Below the pieces are notes generated by a model. The model saw nothing but the letters and a program-made list of their open reading frames with translations. It made no database searches and was not told the DNA's origin. A DNA stretch of 25,943 bases from a virus: positions 1-25,943 of the IMG/VR virus record IMGVR_UViG_3300042937_000402. One strand, 5' to 3'. Positions 5,374 to 14,328 of the stretch are shown one piece after another. Within the stretch, counting starts at the first letter, position 1, and every line of letters starts with the position of its first letter. Position numbers and translations under genes: made by a program.

Positions 5374-8300
5374 TTAGTCGCCGATGAACAGGAACCGCAA
5401 TGCAAACTGTGTTGATGCAGGTAAATTTGTAGCAGAGTTCAGTACAAATGCACCCCGATTGCTACTTGTAATGTAAAAATTATTCATCTGTGCGGCTGCG
5501 TTGGCGTTTGCAGCACCTGGAACAGGAACAATAAGTGATGTAAATCGAACGAGACGAAGAGTAATTTGAGCAACCATACTGCCGCTATTCGGAGATGTTC
5601 CGGTAGTAAATGTTAGTAGGGCCCAATTGCCGCCGCCGGTAAAGCTGTCAACTGTTGCGCCTGTTCCAGCGCCCATACCAAAAGTAATGTACGATGAATC
5701 CCATGATGTCTCCGTTGGTGAACCAAACGAATTTGCAGTGAGCAAACCGCTGGAATACGTCAAATCAGTAACGCCAACTATTGATGTTGCGCTGTTAAAA
5801 CGCAATAACCTACCTGCCGCCTCATTCGTAATACCCATTACTGTGTACAGTTGCGATGTTGTCAATTCAGTCACCGCGCCCGCGCCTGATGCCGACCTGC
5901 CCAAAACTGTCGGGCCTGTTATATTAGCCATCTTTGCGAGCGTAATAGTTCCATCTGCAATACCTGCCGCAACTATCTGCCCAAATCCTAAAACAGTACC
6001 TGACCTGCGAAGTACATGGCCATCAGTACTGGCCGGTATATCAATTACGGTTCCAATGCTATTTGCGCCCCTTCCCATTACCGATAGCGCCGCTCTGTTT
6101 GATATTTTAACTGAAGTAACAGCGCCGTTATCAATTGTCCACACCGTACCGCCCGAACTTACTGTAATATCGCCCTTGTCACCATCCGCAACACCACCGC
6201 CGCCGGCCTGCGGAGTTAATTGAACGAACAGTCCGGCATTGGCGGGAATGTCAAAGTTGGCTGTTGACGAATTGACTGAAATGGAAGTAGCGCCTACTGA
6301 TGGTGCCGACGCGACTGTGAAAGTCTGAAATTGCCCCGTAACCGGATTGACTAACTTAACCTTGTCGCCCGCTGAAAACTCATTGCCCGCAAGCGCCGTA
6401 CCGACTGCGATACTTGTAACCGTTGCGCCTTTGGTGATTGCCGTTGAAAGCGAATTGAACGAAAGCGGAGTTAAAATTGCCCCCGGCGGATTGGCAACTA
6501 ATCCCTGATTACCGCCTGTTGTGGGCGCTGTGGTTGTCGGGTTAATGGTTGTCGGGTTACTTGTGCCACCTGTGAGTATCTTAACCTTTACAGGTGTTTT
6601 TACGTTGCTGTTTCCGAATGTCAGGTTTACCCAACTTCCCTCAATGATATTTTCCGTGACGTGCCAAAGTACGCGCATATCTAACCAATATAGACTGTCA
6701 GATGTGCTAATTAATTTGCGTACCTGATTGCACCCATTGCCGTATAGACTACCATTCATGCGCTTCTTAACCCGTAACCGCGCATCCAGTACGCGCTTAG
6801 CCATCAGTGAACCAATCGAAAGTGACCGGCTCCCCGAACCTTGCCCCCATTGACTTAATGCTGTTGTTCCGGCTGAATTAATCAGGGAACCGGAATAGTT
6901 TATAGAACCGGAACCCAATCTGCCTGTCCGCTCCCAAACGTCCGTACCACCATCAAGGTTTTCCGACTCATGCAGTACCTCATCTTCTTGAACGTCGGGT
7001 GTTCCCAAGTCGTACAACTCTAACCACATACCGCCTGTGTTCCACGATATTGTAAACTCACTTTCGTCAATACCTGTGCCGTCCGGCGCTTTCAGTTCGA
7101 TTGAACTAACTGAAATACTGTTTAGTTCGCCATCTGCGACAAGTGCAGGGGTAATGAAGTCGAATGCCTGAATGTAGTTAATTGTCTGACCTGATGCAGG
7201 AACTGTCTGTCCGCCCGCCATCAATATGAATACATCCGTGTTGTCGTTAGTCCATCCTGCAAGGTTGTAGAAGAACGAAAAGTTGTTAACTGTAACGGTA
7301 CGCTCCAGGTACTTCGTTCCTATCTTGAGCGTAATGTTAATTTGCGGAATGATTATATCTGTAGCATTGCCTGTATAACTGTCGTTCCTGATGGTAATGA
7401 AGAACGTGCCGCGCATCCGCATAGTTGCAGCGCCTGAGTTACTGCTAATAGTCTGATTGAAGTTGAACGTAGATGTTCCGTTAATCAGGATATTTTGCCA
7501 ATAGTTGCGGCGAAGCTTAGCTTCATACGTTAATTGTGTCTTGCTGTATTGTGACAGGAAGTCGTATGTGACATACGTCAACTTTGCCGCGTTCGTTTTT
7601 GTTTGGTCAACTGTCAGCGTGCCTGAATAAGCGCCGTATGTTTTTTGTGTGCCATCCTTCTTATACGTCCGCCAATTGTATGTACTATTCACGCGGTAAT
7701 CAACTTGTTCGATGATATACCGCGCATCCCTCATGCGAATGCGAGCGCCGAAAGCAAGGCAGATGTACTTCAGTACGTCATAACAGGAAAGTACATCTTT
7801 GTCAGGCCCTCCTTTCGTCTTGAAATCATAGAATGCTGAATGATCGACGTATGACAGATACATCGGGTCATTCGCGTCTGATGAAGTCATTGATGCCTCC
7901 CACCAGTCGAGCGAAGTTTCAAGGAACGCGTCATCAGTTGCCCAAAACGTATTGATATGCGATAACTTACCGAGTGCAGTTACCGCGTGCTTTGTTAGTC
8001 TTTCGCGTCCGAAATACAGTGCCCCGTCATTGTAGTACGGTATCTTTTTCAGAAGAGCAAGGCCGCAAACGGCAGTTAGGGTATAATTGAAAACCGGGCC
8101 TTCGTCGGTTTCATCACCAAGCGCATCGCCTGTAATAACACCCCGCCAAATCTTAACCCCCGCTTGTGTTGCTATCTCAAGTGCAAACCTGCCTTCTTTC
8201 GATGTTCGCAGGTCTGAAAGAAACGTCATTACCGTGGTTTCGGCGACGTTGACAAGTATTTCAATCGTCGCGATTGAACCCATGACCGGACTATGAATAT

Positions 8301-8451
8301 CGTCATCCGCTTCGCCCTTCCATTCTATTTTTATACCATCCTTCGCAATCTGAAAGGCGCTGTCAGATGATGACCAATCAGCATCATATACCGCTGCGTT
8401 GTATTGCGTGCCGTCCGGCGCTTTTCCGATTCCGTAAATTCTTAACGCCAT
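5374..8451 (-). CDS. Tail-tip/receptor-binding protein with C-terminal fibre region
   Basis: The 1025-aa protein follows the tape measure gene directly, the position of distal tail and receptor-binding proteins. Residues 1 to about 620 are a mixed alpha/beta region with no obvious motif. A Thr/Pro linker (PTTINPTTTAPTTGG, about 630-645) leads to a small beta domain (KGATVTSIAVG). Fibre-type sequence comes next: GDITVSSGGTVWTIDNGAVT near 757 and VLGRSASGAGAVTELTTSQL further on, motifs common in phage tail fibres. The C-terminal 120 residues are Gly/Ser-rich and probably form the receptor-binding end. It probably caps the tail and recognises the host; the exact function of the N-terminal part is inference. 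Confidence 0.8.
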   Translation of the reverse strand: MALRIYGIGKAPDGTQYNAAVYDADWSSSDSAFQIAKDGIKIEWKGEADDDIHSPVMGSIATIEILVNVAETTVMTFLSDLRTSKEGRFALEIATQAGVKIWRGVITGDALGDETDEGPVFNYTLTAVCGLALLKKIPYYNDGALYFGRERLTKHAVTALGKLSHINTFWATDDAFLETSLDWWEASMTSSDANDPMYLSYVDHSAFYDFKTKGGPDKDVLSCYDVLKYICLAFGARIRMRDARYIIEQVDYRVNSTYNWRTYKKDGTQKTYGAYSGTLTVDQTKTNAAKLTYVTYDFLSQYSKTQLTYEAKLRRNYWQNILINGTSTFNFNQTISSNSGAATMRMRGTFFITIRNDSYTGNATDIIIPQINITLKIGTKYLERTVTVNNFSFFYNLAGWTNDNTDVFILMAGGQTVPASGQTINYIQAFDFITPALVADGELNSISVSSIELKAPDGTGIDESEFTISWNTGGMWLELYDLGTPDVQEDEVLHESENLDGGTDVWERTGRLGSGSINYSGSLINSAGTTALSQWGQGSGSRSLSIGSLMAKRVLDARLRVKKRMNGSLYGNGCNQVRKLISTSDSLYWLDMRVLWHVTENIIEGSWVNLTFGNSNVKTPVKVKILTGGTSNPTTINPTTTAPTTGGNQGLVANPPGAILTPLSFNSLSTAITKGATVTSIAVGTALAGNEFSAGDKVKLVNPVTGQFQTFTVASAPSVGATSISVNSSTANFDIPANAGLFVQLTPQAGGGGVADGDKGDITVSSGGTVWTIDNGAVTSVKISNRAALSVMGRGANSIGTVIDIPASTDGHVLRRSGTVLGFGQIVAAGIADGTITLAKMANITGPTVLGRSASGAGAVTELTTSQLYTVMGITNEAAGRLLRFNSATSIVGVTDLTYSSGLLTANSFGSPTETSWDSSYITFGMGAGTGATVDSFTGGGNWALLTFTTGTSPNSGSMVAQITLRLVRFTSLIVPVPGAANANAAAQMNNFYITSSNRGAFVLNSATNLPASTQFALRFLFIGD

Positions 8452-11016
8452 TTAGAACACTCTTTTTTGTTTTGACTGTGCCCGATCGAGTACCAACACC
8501 AAATCAGTACCGCGAACTGTGAACTCGCCTGAAATATTCGCCTGTGAATTGATGCCTTCAAGTGCGCGGTTAGTTCGGTTATTGGATAGTATTTGAGATC
8601 CACGCGGTACGTTCATTAATTCAGGCCCTTGCTCGCCGACAAGTGATAGGCCGCCGGGCGCAAATTGCGTACCGCGTGCAAATGGCGTTGCTGCAATTGC
8701 GGCTATCTGAGTAGCGCCAACTGCCGCCTGTGCTATTGCAAGTCCTAATCCGAAAGGAAAACCAAACTGTGCGTATGTTTTCGTAATTGCGACCGCTGTA
8801 TTTATTGCAGCTTCTGCCATTGCAAGCGCCTTTTTTCGCTTCGCCCCGCGCCGCTGTATTTCTTCCCGTTTAGCCTCAAATTCAGCCTCAAGCCTTGCAC
8901 GTTCATCGGTATCTTTTCCGGCGTACTTAATGCGCTGCTGATACGATGCCTCAAGTGATTTTATCTGCCTTTCATCGAATGCGCTGAACAGGTTTTCAAG
9001 TGAATAAGCAGCTTCCCATGCAAGGTCTTTAAAAGCCTTTTTTCTCGCTTCAATTAAATCCTCTTGATCCTGCTGCTGTTTCTTGTAAAAGTCTGCCGTT
9101 GCGGCTAATATGCCGGAAAAGTCGGGTATCTGCTGTTCTAAAGGTACTTCGGATTGAACTTGACCAGGAATCTGCGGCGTTGGAAGCGGTTCAAAATTCG
9201 GTATAGGCTTCGACTGTATTACCGCCGTTTTTTCCAGTTCATCATTTAGCGCTTTCTGTTCTTTCGTGCTGCTTTTCGTGCTTTCCGTTACGCCATCTGT
9301 GACCTTTTTAAATGTCGTTTTTGCAGTGGTCGCCTTTCCGACTGCATCAGCACTTAATTTGTACAGGAGCGAGTTTTGCCGCAATTCGTCGGATTCCATC
9401 TTTAGCCCCGTAAGTCCGCTGAAGTCACGCGGCGGCGCTGCTTTGATTACACCCTGCCTTACCTCTTCTTGGTAAATTAGGTTATTAAGCGCACTTATTT
9501 GCGATTGAATAGCGTTTCTCTGCTCCTTGTTTGCGGCAATTGCATTTTCAGCAACAACCTTTGCCGCGTTTCCGTATAACTTATCCGCATCGGCTTTTTC
9601 TTTTAATTTTTGCCCTAACTGTAATTCAAGTTCAATTTGTTGTTCAGTTAGTTTTATAACCTTTTCGCGAGCGGCTTGCGCTCTTGCTGATGAAAGAAGC
9701 GCATCTACATAATTTTTATATGATGCCTCAAGATTCTTTACAAGTCCATCCTCAACTTTAAGACCGCCAAAATATTGCGGACTAATTTCCTGTAACCTCT
9801 TTAGCGCCTTCTCTTTTTCCTCTCTTGATGTTGTTTCTGATTCAAGTACAGGTATTATTCTTTCAATTTCAGACTTTTCCTTTGCTATTGACTTTGCAGC
9901 CTGCGATGTTACCTCTGTAATGGCCTGCTGCCTTTGTTCTGCTGTGGTAAGTTCGCGATTGAACGTACCAAAGTAGTCAACAAGCATATAAACAGCAACC
10001 GCAAGACCAATACCAATAAAGGCCTGCGTAGCTATATTTAACGCCAAAATAGCACTCCGTAAAGACATAACGGACGATATTAGTGCTTTGCCGCCTGTGA
10101 CAAGAGATGCCCAACCACTGACAAGAAGAGAGGATACTAATTGAATATTGCCTATCAATTTTGCGATCGGGCCGATTGCGACAAGTAGTCCGCCAAAGTA
10201 AAGTATTGCGGATTGAACTTCCGGATTTAGGCTGCTGAATGTAGCTGCTAATCCGCTTAGCCATTCCGCGAATGCAGATAGATTGCCTGATACGTTGAAT
10301 GAATTTTCAATAGCAAGTCCGACCTTTCCGAGCGATATGCGCATTTCATCGAGCGCATTCGATATGTTGTTTTTTATGCCGGACTCAAAACGGGGCAACT
10401 CTGATGCCGCCTGTGTAATCTTGCTGATAAACTCTTCTACAGATACATTGTTTTTTCGCAGCATTTCAACCGATGACGTGCCAAATGCGCTCTGCATCAG
10501 TTGGCTAATCATTGGTAGGCTTTCGGATATGACAGAAATATCCTCCTGCAATATCCTGCCCTTAGAAATCATCTGGGCAAACTGCTTAACAACCCCGTCA
10601 AACTCTTGCGCTCCGTTTCCGGACGCGGCAATTGCGTTGCCTAACTCCTTGATGATGCCGCGTGCCTTGTCCGCTTCAATGCCTACCGACTGAAGTCGTA
10701 CAGATGCCCTTATTGTTTCTTCTATCCCTAAGCCCGGATTTCGCGCAAGTTCGGTTAACTTCTGAAGCTCCTGTGATGCCGCCGCCGCGCTGCCTGATTG
10801 CGTCTGCAATGCTTTAGTCAACGATTCCAAATCACCCGCCGCTTTAATCGCTGATGCACCGAACAGGCCGAGCGGCAATGTCAGGCCCGTCATCATTTCA
10901 TTGCCGACTTTTGTAAGCCTGTCGCCGGCACGGCGAAGGGAACGCTCTGCCTGACCGAGCGCCTTTTCATCGAAAATTAGTCCTAATCGGACATTTAAAT
11001 CTGATGCCTTTGCCAT
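8452..11016 (-). CDS. Tail tape measure protein
   Basis: The 854-aa protein has the standard landmarks of a siphovirus tape measure. It opens with an N-terminal helical region (MAKASDLNVRLGLIFDEKAL, then ERSLRRAGDRLTKVGNEM). A central hydrophobic segment (about residues 265-350) may insert in the host membrane, and long coiled coils follow (about 360-530 and 640-720). The C-terminal signature is GGLSLVGEQGPELMNVPRGS. It sets tail length: at about 0.15 nm per residue, 854 residues predict a tail of roughly 130 nm. It lies between the tail assembly chaperones and the tail tip, the conserved order, and its stop abuts the next start. Confidence 0.95.
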   Translation of the reverse strand: MAKASDLNVRLGLIFDEKALGQAERSLRRAGDRLTKVGNEMMTGLTLPLGLFGASAIKAAGDLESLTKALQTQSGSAAAASQELQKLTELARNPGLGIEETIRASVRLQSVGIEADKARGIIKELGNAIAASGNGAQEFDGVVKQFAQMISKGRILQEDISVISESLPMISQLMQSAFGTSSVEMLRKNNVSVEEFISKITQAASELPRFESGIKNNISNALDEMRISLGKVGLAIENSFNVSGNLSAFAEWLSGLAATFSSLNPEVQSAILYFGGLLVAIGPIAKLIGNIQLVSSLLVSGWASLVTGGKALISSVMSLRSAILALNIATQAFIGIGLAVAVYMLVDYFGTFNRELTTAEQRQQAITEVTSQAAKSIAKEKSEIERIIPVLESETTSREEKEKALKRLQEISPQYFGGLKVEDGLVKNLEASYKNYVDALLSSARAQAAREKVIKLTEQQIELELQLGQKLKEKADADKLYGNAAKVVAENAIAANKEQRNAIQSQISALNNLIYQEEVRQGVIKAAPPRDFSGLTGLKMESDELRQNSLLYKLSADAVGKATTAKTTFKKVTDGVTESTKSSTKEQKALNDELEKTAVIQSKPIPNFEPLPTPQIPGQVQSEVPLEQQIPDFSGILAATADFYKKQQQDQEDLIEARKKAFKDLAWEAAYSLENLFSAFDERQIKSLEASYQQRIKYAGKDTDERARLEAEFEAKREEIQRRGAKRKKALAMAEAAINTAVAITKTYAQFGFPFGLGLAIAQAAVGATQIAAIAATPFARGTQFAPGGLSLVGEQGPELMNVPRGSQILSNNRTNRALEGINSQANISGEFTVRGTDLVLVLDRAQSKQKRVF

Positions 11017-11017
11017 G

Positions 11018-11757
11018 CTATTTAGGTTTTTGTGCCGCCTGTTTGGCCGCCATGTGTTTTGCGTACATTTCAGGATTTGTCCGCTTTAGAATTTCATCCG
11101 CCTCTGCATCGAATTTGTCAAATTCGGCCCGCTCCGCTTCTGTAAATTCATCCAGTTTTTTGAGGTCCGGCTTTGCATCCCAATCGAACGGAAGTAACTG
11201 CGACGGACGTTTCAGCTTGTTCTTACTATCAACCGTTTTCGCCATCACAAAAGCAATGTACCGCGTCTGCTCCCATTCGTTTCTGAATTTTTCCGCGTGC
11301 GCTTTTTGTCTGAATGAAAAGAATGCGGGCGTTGATTCCCAAAATTCCTCTTCAGTCATTCCGATTTGCGCCGCATCCCTTAATAAGTCAGCCCAACTCG
11401 GACGCTTTACGCTTCCGCCGTCGGGCCTGCTCCGTTTTTTTCGTCATCAGGTGTTTCGCCGCTGTTAAACGACTGTTCAAACATCTTCATCACTTCAGGT
11501 AGTATCTCCTGCGAACTTGTCAACCATTCGGCAACCGTGTACTTATCTGCGTCAAATGTCTGCCGGAAGTACGTTGCGCCCCTGACAAGTCCTGCATGAA
11601 CCAAGTCAACCATTACCCGAACAGATGGAGCGCCTTGAGCGAATGTTGCCATGTCGCTGAGTGCGCTCCGTCCGGTTTGCTCTTCGTAAATATATAGTGC
11701 CGCCATATCGAAACGAATAGGGCGGTTCTTTCCTCCAATTTTAACCTGCCTATTCAT
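11018..11757 (-). CDS. Tail assembly chaperone GT fusion made by -1 frameshift
   Basis: This is the long product of the two-frame chaperone gene. Ribosomes read the G frame from 11757, slip -1 at A_AAA_AAC (11434-11440) and continue without a stop to 11018, giving 246 aa. The joined part reads KRSRPDGGSVKRPSWADLL, then RDAAQIGMTEEEFWESTP and a charged helical C-terminus (KHMAAKQAAQKPK). The W...L...A..IGMTEEEF pattern is typical of the T half of such chaperones. The ATG at 11359 falls inside this continuous domain and is probably not a separate start. By analogy with lambda gpGT, it should recruit tail tube subunits to the tape measure. Confidence 0.82.
11407..11757 (-). CDS. Tail assembly chaperone G (short, unshifted product)
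   Basis: The 116-aa protein begins MNRQVKIGGKNRPIRFDMAA and contains a helical core (YIYEEQTGRSALSDMAT, MVDLVHAGLVRGA, QEILPEVMKMFEQSF) before the hydrophilic tail GETPDDEKNGAGPTAEA. Composition, size and place between tail tube and tape measure match G-type tail assembly chaperones. It shares its first 107 residues with the GT fusion. Its stop (11407) lies about 27 bases beyond the slippery site. It starts 2 bp after the tail tube stop. Confidence 0.85.
   Translation of the reverse strand: MNRQVKIGGKNRPIRFDMAALYIYEEQTGRSALSDMATFAQGAPSVRVMVDLVHAGLVRGATYFRQTFDADKYTVAEWLTSSQEILPEVMKMFEQSFNSGETPDDEKNGAGPTAEA
11434..11440 (-). promoter_or_regulatory. Programmed -1 ribosomal frameshift site A_AAA_AAC
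   Basis: In the G frame the codons are GAA AAA AAC GGA, so the seven bases are an exact X_XXY_YYZ slippery heptamer. A -1 slip enters an open frame leading straight into the T half. The same arrangement is conserved across lambda-like siphoviruses. A GC-rich stretch follows, but I see no strong hairpin. Confidence 0.85.
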
Positions 11758-11759
11758 AT

Positions 11760-12170
11760 TTACGAAATGGTTGCTTCGGTTAATGCGCCTGTTCCCTGGA
11801 ACTCACAATCCCATGTAACCGCTTCATCATTGCCGGATGAATTAAGGTTCATGGATGTGATGATAGCGGAGCCGCTGTACTTCTTGTCTCCTACTGTTCC
11901 GGTCTGGAAAACAAGTGCAACGGTGGTACTGTTTGTCCACGCTGTAAACATTTCTTCCCAACCATTAGTAGCGGCATAATCGAGAAGACCCGATACGGAT
12001 GCAGTCCATGATTTGGTGCCAGCAAGGTATTCAGCGTTTGCGGCGCTGTCCTTGCAGGTTGTTTCGAAAGTGTTGGTTGACAAGCTGATTGATGCGTCAA
12101 CCTGACAGGTGAAGGCTGTTGGCGTAGCGCCTGAATACAGCTTCATGTTTTTAGCTAATACTGTGGCCAT
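11760..12170 (-). CDS. Major tail tube protein
   Basis: The 136-aa protein is beta-rich and starts MATVLAKNMKLYSGATPTAF. It contains the pattern SISLSTNTFETTCKDSAA, then SWTASVSGLLDYAA and SGSAIITSMNLNSSGND. These features are typical of the TP901-1-like major tail protein family, whose members form stacked hexameric rings around the tape measure. Length matches the compact members of the family. Its position directly before the G/GT chaperones and after the neck genes supports the call. Confidence 0.9.
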   Translation of the reverse strand: MATVLAKNMKLYSGATPTAFTCQVDASISLSTNTFETTCKDSAANAEYLAGTKSWTASVSGLLDYAATNGWEEMFTAWTNSTTVALVFQTGTVGDKKYSGSAIITSMNLNSSGNDEAVTWDCEFQGTGALTEATIS

Positions 12171-12172
12171 GT

Positions 12173-12436
12173 TTAGCGTTTGTTTTTAGTGAAAAAGCCT
12201 GATTTCTCAGGAGCGTATGTAACTGAAACAACTTCCGTACTGGCTGTTGTAGTTGCTGATGGTGGCACGCAAAAGGTTTCAACTTTTGCCGTTGGTGGGT
12301 ACTTGCGCGACTTCGTGCCTTCCGGTACTGTTTCGGCAATACCCTGACTTATCAGAGCGTTGCAGGTTGGTTCATCGTGTTCGGCAACCGTACCGGCCCC
12401 AAACCCGTTTGCGTCTGTGATGTAGCGTATTTTCAT
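12173..12436 (-). CDS. Small hypothetical MKIR-type protein in the neck/tail block
   Basis: The 87-aa protein begins MKIRYITDANGFGAGTVAEH and continues with CNALISQGIAETVPEGTKSR, then a Pro/Thr-rich tail. It is built like the 67-aa protein at 18042-18245: MKIR, a short beta part with a glycine turn, a helix with an ALxxxGxA pattern, then a basic tail. I know no function for either. The ATG at 12436 lies 1 bp after the stop of the gp10-like gene. A longer upstream frame would overlap that gene by 137 bases and is unlikely. Confidence 0.65.
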   Translation of the reverse strand: MKIRYITDANGFGAGTVAEHDEPTCNALISQGIAETVPEGTKSRKYPPTAKVETFCVPPSATTTASTEVVSVTYAPEKSGFFTKNKR

Positions 12437-12437
12437 G

Positions 12438-12977
12438 TTATCGGTATCCTGATGCCCAAGCGGACGAATTAGACATTTGCCCCGCTCTGTTGGCGTTTGA
12501 AAATTTATTTTGTAGGATTTGAACAACTGCACGTTGTGCCGCAGGCCCTGCCGCCAAAATAGCCGATTCGACAAAGCGCTTTCCGGGCCTTATTTTGCCG
12601 TTTGACATTTTAACGTCATTGTTTGAGAAGTGCAGGTAATAACCGTCATTTGTGCCGCTTCCTGTATTTGCTCCTACAATTTGCGCATACTTCACGCGGC
12701 GCAACTTTGTAAGCGTCTTTATTGACTTGCGAAGGTTGCCGGGCCTGTATGTAGCCACTACCACTCCGCTGCCTTTCGGCATTCGCTTGAATAACATACT
12801 TTTGCCCGACTTGTAACGCTTATGCACACGCGCTCCGATTGGTGTTCTTCCTTTTATTGCGGACGCTAAAAAATCAGCAGGGCCTTTAAGGTCTGACTTG
12901 ATTGTTTTTGCAATCTGTGAGTTTAGCGCTTTTAAATTGCTGATGATAGCGTTTATTTCCTGCTGTGTGGTCGCCAT
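12438..12977 (-). CDS. HK97 gp10-like tail-completion/neck protein
   Basis: The 179-aa protein has the hallmarks of the HK97 gp10 family: TPIGARVHKRYKSGKS, PGNLRKSIKTL, YYLHFSN and RPGKRFVESAIL. An N-terminal helical segment and a C-terminal Asn/Ser-rich tail extend it slightly. Family members take part in joining the tail to the head or completing the tail terminator. Its place between the DUF3168-like gene and the tail tube gene is the usual one. Confidence 0.88.
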   Translation of the reverse strand: MATTQQEINAIISNLKALNSQIAKTIKSDLKGPADFLASAIKGRTPIGARVHKRYKSGKSMLFKRMPKGSGVVVATYRPGNLRKSIKTLTKLRRVKYAQIVGANTGSGTNDGYYLHFSNNDVKMSNGKIRPGKRFVESAILAAGPAAQRAVVQILQNKFSNANRAGQMSNSSAWASGYR

Positions 12978-12978
12978 A

Positions 12979-13386
12979 TCAATTGCGTGTAATGAATTGA
13001 TATGTTGCCGTCCGACTTAACGTCATGCTGTCCGCGTCCATTCCATCCACCGAACTGAGATATTTGCACGCCTCTACCGTTACGCCACCGGCGCTTCCGG
13101 TTACGAAATCAAGCGCCGTGCGTACCGCTGCGTCAATATCCTCAATAGCCTGATATGCGTTTTGGCCTTGTGCCGCGTCCGCCCAAAATGAAAACGTAAC
13201 TATTGACGTGTCGTGATCGGCTTTCTTGTCCTTCATTGCGTCCGTTGGCCTGTTGTCCACCGTGTACGCAATGGCAGGAAGCGCCGCTTCTTGTGCGATG
13301 AAAATAGGGTATATCCGGCTACCAACAAGTGCCGTGACGGCGCTTGTTGCTGATAATTTAGCGTAGATGTATTTCCCTGCGTTCAT
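12979..13386 (-). CDS. DUF3168-like tail terminator/completion protein
   Basis: The 135-aa protein begins MNAGKYIYAKLSATSAVTAL and continues VGSRIYPIFIAQEAALPAIA, a pattern of the DUF3168 family (gp17-like tail completion proteins). The middle (SIVTFSFWADAAQGQNAYQA) and the C-terminal YQFITRN also fit. Such proteins cap the tail tube at the head-proximal end. It starts 6 bp after the head closure gene and its stop lies 1 bp before the gp10-like gene. Confidence 0.85.
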   Translation of the reverse strand: MNAGKYIYAKLSATSAVTALVGSRIYPIFIAQEAALPAIAYTVDNRPTDAMKDKKADHDTSIVTFSFWADAAQGQNAYQAIEDIDAAVRTALDFVTGSAGGVTVEACKYLSSVDGMDADSMTLSRTATYQFITRN

Positions 13387-13392
13387 GCTGTT

Positions 13393-13725
13393 TTACGCTT
13401 GTTTCTGTGTAAAAATTAAAACTGATGCCTTGTAGTCCGGTTTCTGAAAATACAGGATGTCGTAATATTCAGAATCGAACACAATACGCATTTTTTCGGT
13501 TAGCGTGTCACGGTACGCAATGTCGAAAATGACGGCAGTCTGTGATATTGGTTGGTCATTCATCATATCTTCCTTGCTGCCGCCTTGACGATACGATACC
13601 TTAGCCCACACTTCGCAGTTCTTTTCCCACGTTATCAGTTCCTGACCGAATGCGCCCCTGGTGGAAACTGGTTGTTCAACCCTGATGCGCCATCTGCGTT
13701 CTCCGATTTGCGTTTGCTTCGCCAT
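13393..13725 (-). CDS. Head closure / head-tail adaptor protein
   Basis: The 110-aa beta-rich protein reads GERRWRIRVEQPVSTRGAFG, then WEKNCEVWAKVSYRQGG and YDILYFQKPDYK. This is the layout of SPP1 gp16-like head-tail joining proteins, which plug the connector and hold DNA in the head. The ATG at 13725 overlaps the stop of the connector gene as TAATG, so it is preferred. An ATG at 13734 would add three residues. Confidence 0.88.
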   Translation of the reverse strand: MAKQTQIGERRWRIRVEQPVSTRGAFGQELITWEKNCEVWAKVSYRQGGSKEDMMNDQPISQTAVIFDIAYRDTLTEKMRIVFDSEYYDILYFQKPDYKASVLIFTQKQA

Positions 13726-14327
13726 TATATCCACCGTTTTAGAGGCTGCAACAATACGTCTGACATTGACATGCCTTCTTCGCGGCTGTCTTCTCTATTC
13801 GTGTATGCCCGCGCAATTCGTGAAAGAATGCCTGCGGTGATATTTGGCGGCAATGATGACGGGCCGGAACCGTAACCGGCTGAATATGTCACAACCACAG
13901 CGTCCGGCCTGTTAGCCAAGTTGGTAGGCCATGAGTAATCCGGCTTTAGGGTGATGTTTGCGCCGCCGGATGAAGCGGTAAAATTCCATTCAGTTGATGC
14001 CCACGTTTGCAGCGTGTTGCCGTCGTCGTAATACTGAATTGATGTAATTGAATTGACAGGGCCAACACCCGACACAAACAGCGTATCGGTTGAATATTGC
14101 GGGAATCGGCTGTGGTGTTCAACTACTGTTTTATTCAGTAGTGCGCATTGATACTGTCTTTCAATTAGCGAACATTGCGCCTTGATCTGCATTATCAAAT
14201 ATTCGTCATCATGCCGAAGGTCATCCATGCGAAGTTGCATCCGCACCGCCTCTAACGATACGGGAAGTTCCGCACTTTCGGCGGTGATGGTATGACCCGT
14301 GTAATATCTCCCGTATCTGTATTCCAT
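13725..14327 (-). CDS. Head-tail connector, gp6-like
   Basis: The 200-aa protein has the pattern of gp6-type (adaptor) connectors. An N-terminal helical unit (LPVSLEAVRMQLRMDDLRHD, DEYLIMQIKAQCSLIERQYQ) is followed by a beta insert (VNSITSIQYYDDGNTLQTW), VVVTYSAGYG, and C-terminal helices (NITAGILSRIARAYTNRED) ending LLQPLKRWI. It binds the portal and forms the ring to which the head closure protein attaches. It follows the signal-peptide genes by one base, so those sit unusually between capsid and connector. Confidence 0.9.
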   Translation of the reverse strand: MEYRYGRYYTGHTITAESAELPVSLEAVRMQLRMDDLRHDDEYLIMQIKAQCSLIERQYQCALLNKTVVEHHSRFPQYSTDTLFVSGVGPVNSITSIQYYDDGNTLQTWASTEWNFTASSGGANITLKPDYSWPTNLANRPDAVVVTYSAGYGSGPSSLPPNITAGILSRIARAYTNREDSREEGMSMSDVLLQPLKRWI

Positions 14328-14328
14328 G

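Noticed and set aside
5627-6223. 198-codon plus-strand open frame
   Set aside because: It is a shadow of the fibre-like C-terminus of the tail-tip gene. The Pro/Val-rich translation is what the repetitive Gly/Thr codons give when read backwards.
10283-10693. 136-codon plus-strand open frame opposite the tape measure gene
   Set aside because: It lies wholly within a well-supported minus-strand gene and has no leader or homology-like motif. Long antisense frames are expected at this base composition.
11018-11359. Independent gene starting at the ATG at 11359
   Set aside because: The frame is open upstream to a perfect slippery heptamer in the G gene, and the domain continues across the ATG. 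The frameshift fusion explains it better.
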